64,000 bases of DNA. It comes from FEB-7 sp963698265 (GTDB lineage Bacteria > Pseudomonadota > Gammaproteobacteria > Burkholderiales > Usitatibacteraceae). How positions within the stretch are numbered: position 1 is the stretch's first letter; each line of letters begins with the position of its first letter. This document shows, piece by piece, positions 48,431 to 57,505 of the stretch. The stretch spans positions 186,001-250,000 of the forward strand of contig CAVOQC010000003.1 of assembly GCA_963698265.1 (NCBI GenBank), read 5' to 3'. Under the pieces are notes generated by a model. It was given only the letters and a program-made list of their open reading frames with translations, searched no databases and was not told the DNA's origin. The position numbers and the translations under genes are program-made.

Positions 48431-49249
48431 ATGCTCATCGGCTTACTCGCGGGACTGCCTTTGCTGGTGGCGGCATGGCTCCTAGCGCAGCCCTGGCTCA
48501 CGGCGCGGCGCCGTGAGCGCATTCGCCGGCGGCCCTTCCCGGCCGCGTGGCGCGCGATCCTGCGCGAGCGCGTGCCGATTTCGCGCCGCCTGCCCGCGGA
48601 CCTGCTGGGCCAGCTCAAGGGGCACATCCAGGTCTTCCTCGCGGAGAAGCGCTTCACGGGCTGCGACGGGCTCGAGATCACCGACGAGATGCGGGTCATC
48701 ATCGCCGCCCGGGCGTGCCTGCTGCTCCTGAACCGCCGCGATCACTACTACCCGCGCCTCGCGCAGGTCCTGGTCTACCCCGGCCCCTTCATCGTCAACC
48801 GCGAGCGCAGGAACGGCATCGGCCTCGTGCAGGACGAAAGCCGCGTGCTCTCCGGGGAATCCTGGGCGCACGGGCAGGTGATCCTCTCCTGGCCCGACGT
48901 GCTCGAGGGTGCCGCGAACGGGGACGACGCGCGCGATGTGACGATCCACGAGTTCGCCCACCAGCTCGACCAGGAAAAGGGCTTCGCCAACGGTGCGCCG
49001 GATCTCGTCGGCTTCCAGCGCTACCCGCGATGGTCGCGCGTGCTCGGGCAGGAGTACGGAGCGCTGCAGGAGCGGCTTCTCAACCAGGAAGCGAGCCTCC
49101 TCGATCCCTATGGCGCCACGGACCCGGCGGAATTCTTCGCAGTCTGCTCGGAGGTCTTCTTCAAGCAGCCGCAGCGCATGGCGTTCGAGCATCCCGCGTT
49201 GTACGGGGAGTTGCGCGGGTACTATCGGGTCGATCCGCTTTCCTGGTAA
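48431..49249 (+). CDS. mtfA: M90 family zinc peptidase MtfA
   Basis: A 272-residue gluzincin-like peptidase. The zinc site HEFAHQLD is at about residue 179, with the third ligand Glu in FFAVCSEVFF. In E. coli MtfA (YeeI) binds the repressor Mlc and regulates glucose PTS uptake. There is an N-terminal hydrophobic segment (LIGLLAGLPLLVAAWLLA) that may anchor it. No Mlc or PTS gene is nearby in the window, so a different partner is likely. Confidence 0.9.
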   Translation: MLIGLLAGLPLLVAAWLLAQPWLTARRRERIRRRPFPAAWRAILRERVPISRRLPADLLGQLKGHIQVFLAEKRFTGCDGLEITDEMRVIIAARACLLLLNRRDHYYPRLAQVLVYPGPFIVNRERRNGIGLVQDESRVLSGESWAHGQVILSWPDVLEGAANGDDARDVTIHEFAHQLDQEKGFANGAPDLVGFQRYPRWSRVLGQEYGALQERLLNQEASLLDPYGATDPAEFFAVCSEVFFKQPQRMAFEHPALYGELRGYYRVDPLSW

Positions 49250-49286
49250 TCCTTCCCGGCGCTTCGCGCAAAGCGGGTTTCCGCGA

Positions 49287-50678
49287 TCACCCGGGCGGAA
49301 TGTTCGCGTTCATGCGGAGGAAGTTGGTGCTGTCGTACTTTGCCTTGAGCGCCGTGAGCCGGAGCCACTGCTTGTCGGAATAGGCGACCCGGATGCGATC
49401 GCCAGCCTCGTCGCTCACGAAGTTCACATACAACCCCCGGCTGTGCGGCTTCAGGGCGTCGTAGAAGCGGCGCACCCAGCCGATGTGCCGATCGGACTCG
49501 CCGACATCCCTGGGAAGCCAGGACGCGACGATATTGATGTCATGGGCGGCATCGCGGTTCGCGAAGGCCATGGCGTCCGCGGGCACCCGCGCGATCGCGC
49601 CGCCGAAGGAGAAGATCGGCACCGTCGACATGGGCGAAGTGATCTGCGCGCAATGCTCGACGATCACGTCGATGATCTCGTCGGTGAGCGGCCCCAGCTT
49701 GTGCGACTTCCAGTAGTAGTGGCGGCCGTGCGGCAGCGCGGCGTCGAACGCCTTCTGGTGCGTGACGTAGGGCTTCGGCACGATCGCGCTCACCGCCGGC
49801 TTCGCAAGCTCCCGGAGGGGCCGGAGCGCTTTTTCACCCTCCTCGACCGGGCCGGCGTAGGTGACGATAAAGGCCACGATGGGCTTGCCGTGCAGCTCGG
49901 CGGGGATGACCGGAAGGGGCGGAGCAAGGCGCAGGTTCGCCATGATCCCCACTTCGTCGGGCGCATCGGCGAGAAAATCGCGCAGGAACCGGAGCACCAC
50001 GGGTGCGTCGTCCATTGGCCACGCCATCATGCCGGCCAGCACCGTCGGGCCCAGGGGCTGGAGCGCGAAGGTGAAGTTCGTGACGACGCCGAAATTTCCG
50101 CCACCCCCGCGAAGGCCCCAGAAGAGATCGGCGTTCTCCTGCTCGCTTGCGACCACGAAGTCGCCGTTCGCCGTGACCACGTCGCAAGAGCGGAGCGCGT
50201 CGATCGTCAGACCGAACTTGCGCATGAGGTGGCCGATCCCACCCCCGAGCGTGAGCCCTCCGATCCCCGTGTGGCTCACGAAGCCGCCCGTGGCCGCCAG
50301 GCCGAAGACCTGGCTCTCGCGGTCGAGGTGAACATTCAGGCAGCCGCCCTGGAGCCCGATGGTTTTCGCGAGCGGATCGACCCTCGAGCCCGTCATCGCC
50401 GAGAGGTCGATCACGAGACCGCCGTCGCAGATGGCGTGGCCGGCGACCGCGTGGCCCCCGCCGCGAACAGAAGTCATCGTTTCGTGTTCGCGACCGAATC
50501 GCACCGCGGCGATGACGTCGGCCACGCCCGAGCAACGGGCGATGAGCGCGGGCTTGCGCTGGATGTGGCCGTTCCAGATCTGGCGCGCGCCGTCGTAGGC
50601 GAGATCGCCGGGCTGAATCACGGAACCCTGAAAGCCGGCCGCCAGGTTGTCGATGGCGGCCTTGTCGATCGATGTCAA
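49287..50678 (-). CDS. FAD-linked (PCMH-type) oxidase, berberine bridge family
   Basis: A 463-residue flavoprotein. The FAD domain shows RGGGHAVAGHAICDGGLVIDLS with the His that can attach FAD, and GGLTLGGGIGHLMRKFGLTID; the usual second Cys is absent, so only single covalent attachment is possible. C-terminal BBE segment ends WLRLTALKAKYDSTNFLRMNANI. TTG at 50678 is chosen for the start (GGAGG six bases before); the open frame extends to 50744. It oxidises an alcohol or sugar with oxygen. Context gives no substrate. Confidence 0.8.
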   Translation of the reverse strand: MTSIDKAAIDNLAAGFQGSVIQPGDLAYDGARQIWNGHIQRKPALIARCSGVADVIAAVRFGREHETMTSVRGGGHAVAGHAICDGGLVIDLSAMTGSRVDPLAKTIGLQGGCLNVHLDRESQVFGLAATGGFVSHTGIGGLTLGGGIGHLMRKFGLTIDALRSCDVVTANGDFVVASEQENADLFWGLRGGGGNFGVVTNFTFALQPLGPTVLAGMMAWPMDDAPVVLRFLRDFLADAPDEVGIMANLRLAPPLPVIPAELHGKPIVAFIVTYAGPVEEGEKALRPLRELAKPAVSAIVPKPYVTHQKAFDAALPHGRHYYWKSHKLGPLTDEIIDVIVEHCAQITSPMSTVPIFSFGGAIARVPADAMAFANRDAAHDINIVASWLPRDVGESDRHIGWVRRFYDALKPHSRGLYVNFVSDEAGDRIRVAYSDKQWLRLTALKAKYDSTNFLRMNANIPPG

Positions 50679-50828
50679 CGCAACACCTCCGCACGAGACA
50701 CGGCCCGACTGCAACCGGACCACACGAGAATACGCGTAATGCACCCCTCTCGGGAATCGGGCTGCGACCCCTTTTGTGGAGCCGGCGATTCTGGGAAGCT
50801 ACGCCTCTCGCCAACCAGCCGTTTGCCC

Positions 50829-51413
50829 ATGACGACCAAGCCGGCTTTCAACCCCGTCCTGCTGGACATCCCGGACCACCTCGAGACGGAAAGGCTGCTC
50901 GTACGCGCACCCCGGCCGGGCGACGGCGCGCTGCTCAACGCCTCGGTCATCGAGACGCTGGAAATTCTCCGCCAGTACCCCGCCTCGATGCCCTGGGCGC
51001 TCGAAGACCAGCCCGTGGAAAAGACCGAGGAATACTGCCGGCGCGGCGCAGCCAGCTGGATCCTGCGCGCGGACTTCCCGATGCTGTTCTTTCGCAGGGA
51101 CACCGGCGAGCACGCGGGCAACTGCGGCCTGCACCGGTTCAACTGGGACACGCGCGTGTTCGAGATCGGCTGGTGGGGCCGCAAGCGCTATCAGGGGCAG
51201 GGGCTGGTCACGGAAGCGGCGGCGGCCATGACCGCCTTCGCTTTCGAACACCTGGGCGCACGGCGCGTCTGGTGCTGCGCCGACGAGGAGAACACGCGGA
51301 GCTGGCGGGTGGCCGAGCGGCTCGGCTTCGCGCACGAGGGAACGCTCCAGAGCGAACGCTGCGACCCCGACGGCACGAGACGCGCGATGCGCGTCTACGC
51401 GACGACGCGCTAG
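50829..51413 (+). CDS. GNAT acetyltransferase of RimJ/RimL type
   Basis: A 194-residue N-acetyltransferase. Typical stretches: DHLETERLLVRAPRPGDG, GNCGLHRFNWDTRVFEIGWWGRKRYQGQGLVTEAAAAMTAFAF in parts, with acetyl-CoA loop RYQGQGLVTEA, and ENTRSWRVAERLGFAHEGTLQSE at the end. It likely acetylates a protein N-terminus, amino acid or antibiotic-like amine. Divergent from the FAD oxidase gene; convergent with the dehydrogenase gene that follows. Confidence 0.9.
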   Translation: MTTKPAFNPVLLDIPDHLETERLLVRAPRPGDGALLNASVIETLEILRQYPASMPWALEDQPVEKTEEYCRRGAASWILRADFPMLFFRRDTGEHAGNCGLHRFNWDTRVFEIGWWGRKRYQGQGLVTEAAAAMTAFAFEHLGARRVWCCADEENTRSWRVAERLGFAHEGTLQSERCDPDGTRRAMRVYATTR

Positions 51414-51480
51414 GAAGACGCAGGGCGCGCGAAGGCGTGGCTTGCCCGGGGTTGCCTGCTTGCGGCGCCGCGGGCGGGCC

Positions 51481-52788
51481 TCACCAGTACCGCATCGCGT
51501 TGCGGTAGATCCCCTCCAGGTCCTGCTTCGACACGCTCCTCGGCGCCATCACCAACGGCCGCTGCTGCGCGTACGCCCCTTCCGCGAGCGCGGGCACGTC
51601 CGCTTCCCCGTAGCCCAGCGCGGCGATGCCCGAAGGAAGCCCCGTCTCGCGCATCAGCGCGATGAAGGTGCGCGCGAGGATCTCGCCCGCGTCCTCGGGC
51701 TTCGCGCCGGCGATGTCGGCGCCCATCGCCGCCGCCGCCTCCAGGTGGCGCTGCGGATTGGCAGACGCGGTGAAACGAAACGCCGCCGGCGCATTGATCA
51801 CCACGGCGATGCCGTGGGGCACCATGGGATCGCGCTCCTCGTAGCCCGGCGCGGTGAACACGTGCTTGAGCGTGGCCACCGAGTAGGACATCGCGTGGGG
51901 AACGTGCACGCCGGCGCTGCCGAAGGCGAGCCCGGCGAGTGTCGAGGCGAACATCAACTGGTGGCGCGCCTCGAGGTCGCCCGCGTCGCGCACCGCGCGG
52001 GCCAGGTACTTCCCGCCCAGGCGGATGGCGGCGATGCTGCCGATGTCGTTGTAGGGCGTCGATCCCTGGTAGGGCGGGCGCTGGCTCGGGTGCGCCGGCC
52101 GCGGACGGCTGGTGAAGGGCCGCGCGGTGTAGGACTCCACGGCGTGGGAGAGTACATCGAAGCCGGATGCCGCGACCACGCCGCCCGGAAGCGTCTCGGT
52201 GGTCGTCGGATCGACGATCGCAAGCGAGGGCTTGAGCAAGGCCGAGGCGATGCCGGTCTTCAGCCCCACGGACTTGAGATCGACGATGGTGATGCCGGTC
52301 GTCTCGCTCCCGGTGCCGCAGGTGGTCGGGCAGGCGATGTGGGGCTTCAGCTTCCCCGGAATCGGCTTGGCTTTCCCGATCGGCGCGTTCACATAGGCGA
52401 TCAATTCGTCCGGGTAGGTCGCGAGGAGATTCGCGGCCTTCGCGGTATCCATGACCGAACCGCCGCCCAGGGAGACGAAGCCGTCGAAGGCGCCGTCGCG
52501 TGCGAACGCAGCCGCCTCCTCGAAGGAATCGCTGTTCGGCTCGCAGCGCGTCTTCTCGAAGATCCCGACATCGAGGCCCGCCGCGCGCAGGGAGGCGAGC
52601 GCCGTCTCGCCCGGGGCGCTGGCGAGCACGTGCGCGTCGACGAAGAGGGCCACTCGTTTCATGCCGAGCGACTGGGCGTCTGCACCGAGCTCATTCAAGG
52701 CGCCCGCGCCGAACTTGATCGGCGCCGCGCTGACGGAGAAGACGGTCTCGCCTTCGCCCGGTGAAAGGAAACTCGCGTTCGCCGACAT
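51481..52788 (-). CDS. Hydroxyacid-oxoacid transhydrogenase-like iron dehydrogenase
   Basis: A 435-residue iron alcohol dehydrogenase family protein. GGGSVMDTAKAANLLATYP, CPTTCGTGSETTGITIVDLKSVGLKTG and metal ligands in SGFDVLSHAVES and VHVPHAMSYSV / VPHGIAVV match the ADHFE1/HOT subgroup, which interconverts 4-hydroxybutyrate with 2-oxoglutarate. It differs clearly from the Fe-dehydrogenase at 32660. No ribosome site is very clear upstream of ATG 52788. Physiological role is inferred from the subgroup only. Confidence 0.85.
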   Translation of the reverse strand: MSANASFLSPGEGETVFSVSAAPIKFGAGALNELGADAQSLGMKRVALFVDAHVLASAPGETALASLRAAGLDVGIFEKTRCEPNSDSFEEAAAFARDGAFDGFVSLGGGSVMDTAKAANLLATYPDELIAYVNAPIGKAKPIPGKLKPHIACPTTCGTGSETTGITIVDLKSVGLKTGIASALLKPSLAIVDPTTTETLPGGVVAASGFDVLSHAVESYTARPFTSRPRPAHPSQRPPYQGSTPYNDIGSIAAIRLGGKYLARAVRDAGDLEARHQLMFASTLAGLAFGSAGVHVPHAMSYSVATLKHVFTAPGYEERDPMVPHGIAVVINAPAAFRFTASANPQRHLEAAAAMGADIAGAKPEDAGEILARTFIALMRETGLPSGIAALGYGEADVPALAEGAYAQQRPLVMAPRSVSKQDLEGIYRNAMRYW

Positions 52789-52993
52789 GGTTCTCCCTCT
52801 CCCTGTGTTCGTTCGAATCGATGGCCCGCGAAACCGCATCGTAGCCGCTCCCGCATTTTGCGCCGAAACGCCTCGCGTGCCGCGTCTGCCCGCGGCCCGT
52901 TCGGTCGTGCATCCCGGCTGCGCGCATACCCCCCCGGGCAAACGCGCGCGATTGGGACTAGAGTGACGATTCACCTTCCACCGACAAGCGATC

Positions 52994-54754
52994 GTGACCG
53001 CCCACCTGGCAGACCCCGAACACAACCCTTCCTTTACCCGCGGCATTTTTCTCGGCGAGATTCGCGAGGACCTCGTCTTCCCCTTCCCGGAGCTCACGCC
53101 TGCCGACCGGGAGAGCCTCCACGCCATCCTCGAATCCTTCGGCGACTGGTCCAGGGCCACCGTGGACTCCGCGCGCCTCGACCGCGAGGGGCGATTCCCC
53201 GACGAAGTGCGCGCCGGCATGGCCGAGCTCGGCATGATGGGCTTGAACATCCCCGAGGAATACGGCGGCTTCGGCGCTTCCGCCTTGCTCTTCAGCCGCG
53301 TGTTCGCCGAAGTCGGCACGACCGATGCCGCGCTCGCCGTGTACTTCGGCGCCCACCAGTCCATCGGCTGCAAGGGGATCACGCTCTTCGGCACCGACGA
53401 CCAGAAGAAGCGCTGGCTCACGCCCTGCGCGAGCGGCGAGCGGGTGGCCGCGTTCTGCCTGACCGAGGCCGGCTCCGGCTCCGACGCCCAGGCCATGCGC
53501 ACGGCGGCGGTGCCGAGTGCGGACGGCACGCACTATGTGTTGAACGGCGAGAAGATCTGGATCTCGAATGCCGGCTACGCAGGTGTCTTCACCGTGTTCG
53601 CCAAGGTCCCGGTCGAGATCGACGGCAAGGCGAAGCAGCGTGTGACCGCCTTCATCGTCGATGCGCACGCACCCGGAGTTTCGCTGGGCAAGATCGAAGA
53701 GAAGATGGGCATCAAGGCGAGCGACACGCGCACCATTTCGTTCGAGAACGTCCGCGTGCCCGTGGAAGACCGCCTGGGCGAGGTGGGCGGCGGCTTCAAG
53801 ATCGCACTGGAGATCCTCAACTCCGGGCGGCTGGGTCTCGCCGCGGGGTCTTCGCGCGGCACGCGCGCGATCCTGAACCTGGCACTCGCCTACGCGAAGG
53901 ACCGCAAGCAGTTCGGCCGCCCCATCGGCTCCTTCGAGATGATCCAGCGCAAGTTTGCCCTCGCCGCGGCCGACTGCTACGCGGCAGACGCCGGCTGGAT
54001 GATCTGCGCGTCCATGGTGGATCGCGGCGGCATCGACTTTTCGCTCGAGACGGCGGCGTGCAAGGTGTTCGCCTCCGAACTCTCCTTTCGCTCCGCGTGC
54101 GACGCGCAGCAGATCGCCGGCGGGCTGGGCTACTCGAAGGAATACCCGTACGAACAGGCCGTGCGCGATTCGCGCATCATGCTGATCTTCGAAGGCACGA
54201 ACGAAATACTGCGGGCGTTGATCGCGCTCTCCGGGCTGCAGCAACCGGGCGAGCAGTTGAAGGAACTCGGCCGCGCCTTCCGCGACCCGTTGCGCGCGCT
54301 GGGCGCCATCGGCTCCTACATCGGCGGGAAGGTCAAGCGCCAGCTCGCGGCACCTTGCTTCACCCGCGTGCATCCGGCGCTCGCGAGCGAGGCGGAGTCG
54401 GTGTGCAAGGCGGTCCACGACCTCGCGGTGGCGGTGGAGAAGCTCCTCATGGAACACGGCAAGGACGTGATCGAGCGCCAGTTCCACCAGGAGCGTCTCG
54501 CCAATGCCGCGATGGACATCTTTCTCTCCACGGCGACGCTTTCGCGCGCCACCTGGGCCATCGAGAAAGCCGGCGGCCCGGAGAAGGCCACCGCGGACCT
54601 GGACAACGCGCGGATCTTCATCCCCGTGGCGATGCGGCGAACGCGCCGCGCGCTGCGGGCGCTGTCGCACAACCAGGACGGGCGCCTGAAGGCGCTGGCG
54701 GAACGGGCGATGGAAGAAGGATCGCTCACGGTGGAGACGCCAACCGACGCCTGA
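52994..54754 (+). CDS. Acyl-CoA dehydrogenase, very-long-chain type
   Basis: A 586-residue flavoenzyme starting at GTG 52994. N-terminal ACAD domain: LNIPEEYGGFGASALLF; FAD/substrate region CLTEAGSGSDAQAM and KIWISNAGYAGVFTVFAK; catalytic Glu in MLIFEGTNEILRALIA; the extra C-terminal 180 residues are typical of the VLCAD/ACAD9 branch. It starts the beta-oxidation of long fatty acyl-CoAs. With the acyl-reductase-like gene at 30-32 kb it shows that fatty acyl groups are handled by several enzymes in this genome, but no operon link. Confidence 0.9.
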   Translation: MTAHLADPEHNPSFTRGIFLGEIREDLVFPFPELTPADRESLHAILESFGDWSRATVDSARLDREGRFPDEVRAGMAELGMMGLNIPEEYGGFGASALLFSRVFAEVGTTDAALAVYFGAHQSIGCKGITLFGTDDQKKRWLTPCASGERVAAFCLTEAGSGSDAQAMRTAAVPSADGTHYVLNGEKIWISNAGYAGVFTVFAKVPVEIDGKAKQRVTAFIVDAHAPGVSLGKIEEKMGIKASDTRTISFENVRVPVEDRLGEVGGGFKIALEILNSGRLGLAAGSSRGTRAILNLALAYAKDRKQFGRPIGSFEMIQRKFALAAADCYAADAGWMICASMVDRGGIDFSLETAACKVFASELSFRSACDAQQIAGGLGYSKEYPYEQAVRDSRIMLIFEGTNEILRALIALSGLQQPGEQLKELGRAFRDPLRALGAIGSYIGGKVKRQLAAPCFTRVHPALASEAESVCKAVHDLAVAVEKLLMEHGKDVIERQFHQERLANAAMDIFLSTATLSRATWAIEKAGGPEKATADLDNARIFIPVAMRRTRRALRALSHNQDGRLKALAERAMEEGSLTVETPTDA

Positions 54755-54772
54755 GGGCGCGCGCGCGCGCCC
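54755..54772. terminator. Bidirectional GC hairpin between convergent genes
   Basis: A perfect 18-base palindrome, GGGCGCGCGCGCGCGCCC, fills the space between the stop codons of the acyl-CoA dehydrogenase and the lipoprotein gene. It would stop transcription from both sides; no T-run follows on either side. Confidence 0.5.
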
Positions 54773-55468
54773 CTACTTCACCGGATCGGTCACCAGCCTT
54801 CCGAGGTTCGCGAACCAGAAGGACAGCGCCTCGCGGTACTCGTCCACGTGAATCGGCGTCCCCCTGGGCCGGTGGACGGCCACCGCGATGTGCCAGTAGA
54901 GCGACGCCGAAGTCGCCTCGATGTTGCATACGCCCGTGTTGAGCGGGGTGGCCTCGCGGTCGCAGAGCGTGCCCTTCACGAAGGTGAAGCCCGCGGGCAG
55001 CAGGCGCTTGCCGTCGTCGAGAAGAAACTTCCAGTCCGTCGCCTCTTCCTCGAAGGTCGTCGTGCGCGGAGGGTCCGGTCGGAAGATGACCGAGAGGTTG
55101 GAGCCGCCCTGCAGGTCGTCAGCCGTCGGGCGGGCGAGGCCCTGGGAGATTCCCACGAAGAGCTGGCCTTGCGCATTGCGGCTCAGGTGGAGGTTTCCCT
55201 CGTCTTCGCACACCATGGGCCGGCTTTCCCGATCGCAGTGCAGGAGGTAGGGCGTATCGGCGAGTTCCTTGCTGATGCAAAGGAAAGTGATGCGGGCCTT
55301 GCGGAAGGTCGCGGTGGCGTGCGCTTCGTGGCCGCGCGGGCATTGGATGGCCCGGAGTTCCGGGGGAAGCGGCGTCACCTTGCTGCCGCAAGCGACGAGC
55401 ACGCCCGCCAACGCCAGGAGAGCTGCGATGCCCGATGCAGGAAGGCCAGGGCGAAACGGGTTGCGCAT
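54773..55468 (-). CDS. Predicted lipoprotein, function unknown
   Basis: A 231-residue protein with a lipoprotein signal: hydrophobic stretch IAALLALAGVLVACGS with lipobox LVAC, lipidated Cys about residue 27. The mature part has several Cys (IQCPRGHEAHA, FLCISKEL, LHCDRESRP, MVCEDE, TLCDRE, GVCNIE) that may form disulfides in the periplasm. I do not recognise the family. Convergent with the acyl-CoA dehydrogenase. Followed on its strand upstream by the quinone oxidoreductase gene, with 34 bases between. Confidence 0.7.
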   Translation of the reverse strand: MRNPFRPGLPASGIAALLALAGVLVACGSKVTPLPPELRAIQCPRGHEAHATATFRKARITFLCISKELADTPYLLHCDRESRPMVCEDEGNLHLSRNAQGQLFVGISQGLARPTADDLQGGSNLSVIFRPDPPRTTTFEEEATDWKFLLDDGKRLLPAGFTFVKGTLCDREATPLNTGVCNIEATSASLYWHIAVAVHRPRGTPIHVDEYREALSFWFANLGRLVTDPVK

Positions 55469-55502
55469 TCTAGCGGTCTCCAGGGCTCACCATCCGCGGC
55501 CG

Positions 55503-56483
55503 TCAGGAAACCGTGAGCACGATCTTCCCGATGTGCACGCCCGACTCCATCAGGGCGTGGGCCTTCGCGGCCTCCTCGAACGGGAAGGTGGCGTGGATGA
55601 CGGGCTTGATCTTCCCGGACTCGATGAGCGGCCAGATGCGCGCCTTCAGGTCGCGGGCCACCTCGCCCTTGAAGGCCACTGGCCGCGGGCGGAGCGTCCC
55701 GCCCGTGATGGTGATGCGCCGGCGCAGGATCGGGTCGAAGGACAGCTCGCCCTTGGCACCCCCGAGGAGTGCAAGTATCACGATGCGTCCGTCGTCGGCA
55801 CAGGCCTCGACATCGCGCTTCACGTACTCGCCCGCCACCATGTCGAGGATCACGTCCACGCCGCGGCCGTTGGTGAGCGCCTTCACTTCCTTCGCGTAGT
55901 CCTGCGTCTTGTAGTTGATGGCGTGGGTCGCGCCCAGTTCGACGCAGGCGCGGCACTTCTCGTCCGTGCCGGCGGTGACGAAGACCATGTGACCGAGCGC
56001 GCGCGCCATCTGGATCGCGGTGACGCCGATGCCGCTCGAGCCGCCGTGCACGAGAAGCGACTCGCCTTCCGCGAGGCGCCCTCGCCCCCACACCATGCTC
56101 CAGACGGTGAAAAAGGTCTCGGGGAGCGATGCGGCCTCGATCATCGTGAGGCCCTTGGGGATGGGCAGGCATTGCTCCGCCGAAACGTTGCAGAACTGCG
56201 CATAGCCTCCTCCGGCCAGCAGTGCGCAGACCTCGTCGCCCACCTTGAATTGCTTCACGCCTTCGCCCAGCGCGGTGATCTTCCCGGCCACCTCGAGGCC
56301 GGGGATGTCGGAGGCGCCGGGAGGAACCGGATAGCGGCCGCGGCGCTGGAGCACGTCGGGGCGGTTGATGCCGGCGGCCTGCACCTGGATCAGGACTTCG
56401 CCTGCGGCGGGGGTGGGCGTGGGACGGTCGGTGGGCTTGAGGACTTCGGGTTCGCCGGGGGTGGTGATCTCGATCGCTTTCAT
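55503..56483 (-). CDS. NAD(P)H:quinone oxidoreductase, zinc-independent MDR family
   Basis: A 326-residue medium-chain dehydrogenase/reductase of the quinone reductase (PIG3/QOR) group. Seen: INRPDVLQRRGRYPVPPGASDIPGLEVAG, LLVHGGSSGIGVTAIQMARALG (cofactor loop), and SFDPILRRRITITGGTLRPR typical of PIG3-like members. The catalytic zinc cysteines of ADHs are absent. It reduces quinones or activated double bonds with NADPH. ATG 56483 starts MKAIEI; the open frame reaches 56513. Confidence 0.9.
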   Translation of the reverse strand: MKAIEITTPGEPEVLKPTDRPTPTPAAGEVLIQVQAAGINRPDVLQRRGRYPVPPGASDIPGLEVAGKITALGEGVKQFKVGDEVCALLAGGGYAQFCNVSAEQCLPIPKGLTMIEAASLPETFFTVWSMVWGRGRLAEGESLLVHGGSSGIGVTAIQMARALGHMVFVTAGTDEKCRACVELGATHAINYKTQDYAKEVKALTNGRGVDVILDMVAGEYVKRDVEACADDGRIVILALLGGAKGELSFDPILRRRITITGGTLRPRPVAFKGEVARDLKARIWPLIESGKIKPVIHATFPFEEAAKAHALMESGVHIGKIVLTVS

Positions 56484-56659
56484 TTTCGGGGTCTCTTTTC
56501 GCGAGGCGCCCATTATCCGTCATTGATCCCGGGCGGGCGGCACCGCGAGTTTCTGCGCCGGAGAGAATCCTGGAGACGAGGCCCGGCTCCCCGCGAAATC
56601 GCTGCGGCGCCATGAAGGGGCTAAGATCGACGCCTCGTCCTGCGATCCAGGGAGACACC

Positions 56660-57142
56660 ATGCAGGCCTCGCGCACCGCAGCACTGCAGGCGATGCCCAT
56701 CTTCGGCGGACTCCGCGCCGACGTGCTCGACGGGCTCGTGGAGACGGCGAAGTCGGTGAGCGTCGCGCGCGACGGGTATTTCTTCCGCGAAGGTGACCGG
56801 GCCGAATCCATGTTCGTGCTCGAGACGGGCGAGGTCGTGCTCCTGCGGCACGGCGCGGGCAAGCCCTACGAACTCGGGCGGCTCAAGGCCGGCGACTGCT
56901 TCGGCGAGATGGCGCTCTTCGACCTCTTCCCCCGCAGCGCCTCGGTGCGCGCGACCGCGCCTTGCACGGCGATCGAGCTGTCGACGGCGAGCCTCTACCA
57001 GCTCTGCGAATCGGACCTCGAGCAGTTCGCCCTCTTCCACACGAACGTCTCGCGCGAGCTGAGCCGGCGGCTGCGCATCGCGAACGAGCAGCTCTTTCGC
57101 GTGCACATGGGCATCGGGGACGGCGAGCCGCCCTGGACCTGA
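56660..57142 (+). CDS. Stand-alone cyclic-nucleotide-binding domain protein
   Basis: A 160-residue protein consisting of one CRP-type cNMP-binding barrel: FREGDRAESMFVLETGEVVLLR, GDCFGEMALFDLFPRSASVRA (the phosphate-binding cassette, Gly-Glu with Arg). After residue about 125 there is only a helix (NVSRELSRRLRIANEQLF), and no helix-turn-helix, so it cannot act as a CRP-like DNA regulator by itself. ATG 56660 has GGGAGA ahead. It probably signals through protein contacts. Convergent with the DUF3297 gene. Confidence 0.85.
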   Translation: MQASRTAALQAMPIFGGLRADVLDGLVETAKSVSVARDGYFFREGDRAESMFVLETGEVVLLRHGAGKPYELGRLKAGDCFGEMALFDLFPRSASVRATAPCTAIELSTASLYQLCESDLEQFALFHTNVSRELSRRLRIANEQLFRVHMGIGDGEPPWT

Positions 57143-57161
57143 TGGCGCGGCACGGGCGCGC

Positions 57162-57410
57162 CTACTTGTAGAACGCCTCGACCGCGCCCTTCAACTTGAT
57201 CAGCAGCGGGTTGCCGTGGCGGTCGACTTTCTTCCCGACCGCGACCTTCACCCAGCCTTCGCTCACGCAGTATTCCTCCACGTCCTTGCGCTCGTTGCCG
57301 TTCAAGCGGATGCCAATGTCGTGCTGGAGCACGGCGGCCACGTGGTGCGGGCTGCGCGGATCCACGGCGAGGCGGTCGGGCAAGGGCGGGCGCGGGGCTT
57401 CGGTGTTCAT
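57162..57410 (-). CDS. DUF3297 family protein
   Basis: An 82-residue protein of the DUF3297 family, with PPLPDRLAVDPRSPHH at the start, IGIRLNGNERKDVEEYCVSEGWVKVAVGK and DRHGNPLLIKLKGAVEAFYK at the end. The family is widespread in proteobacteria and uncharacterised. Cytoplasmic. It is convergent with the cNMP-binding gene and the hairpin GGCGCG / CGCGCC around 57144-57162 lies between. Confidence 0.85.
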   Translation of the reverse strand: MNTEAPRPPLPDRLAVDPRSPHHVAAVLQHDIGIRLNGNERKDVEEYCVSEGWVKVAVGKKVDRHGNPLLIKLKGAVEAFYK

Positions 57411-57505
57411 GGCGTGCTCTGGAATTGCGTTCCGGGGAATCTAGCGCATTTTCACGTCGCCGGCGTGGGTCGGCACTTCCGGTTCGGGGCGATGGCGATC
57501 TGCGA

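Noticed and set aside
49287..50678. Bicovalent flavinylation in the berberine-bridge-type oxidase
   Set aside because: The His in RGGGH is present but the second Cys attachment site is not seen, so only single attachment can be proposed.
54755..54772. Long GC palindrome as a possible replication or attachment site
   Set aside because: It lies exactly between two convergent stop codons, where a bidirectional terminator is the simpler reading; no integrase or replication gene is nearby.
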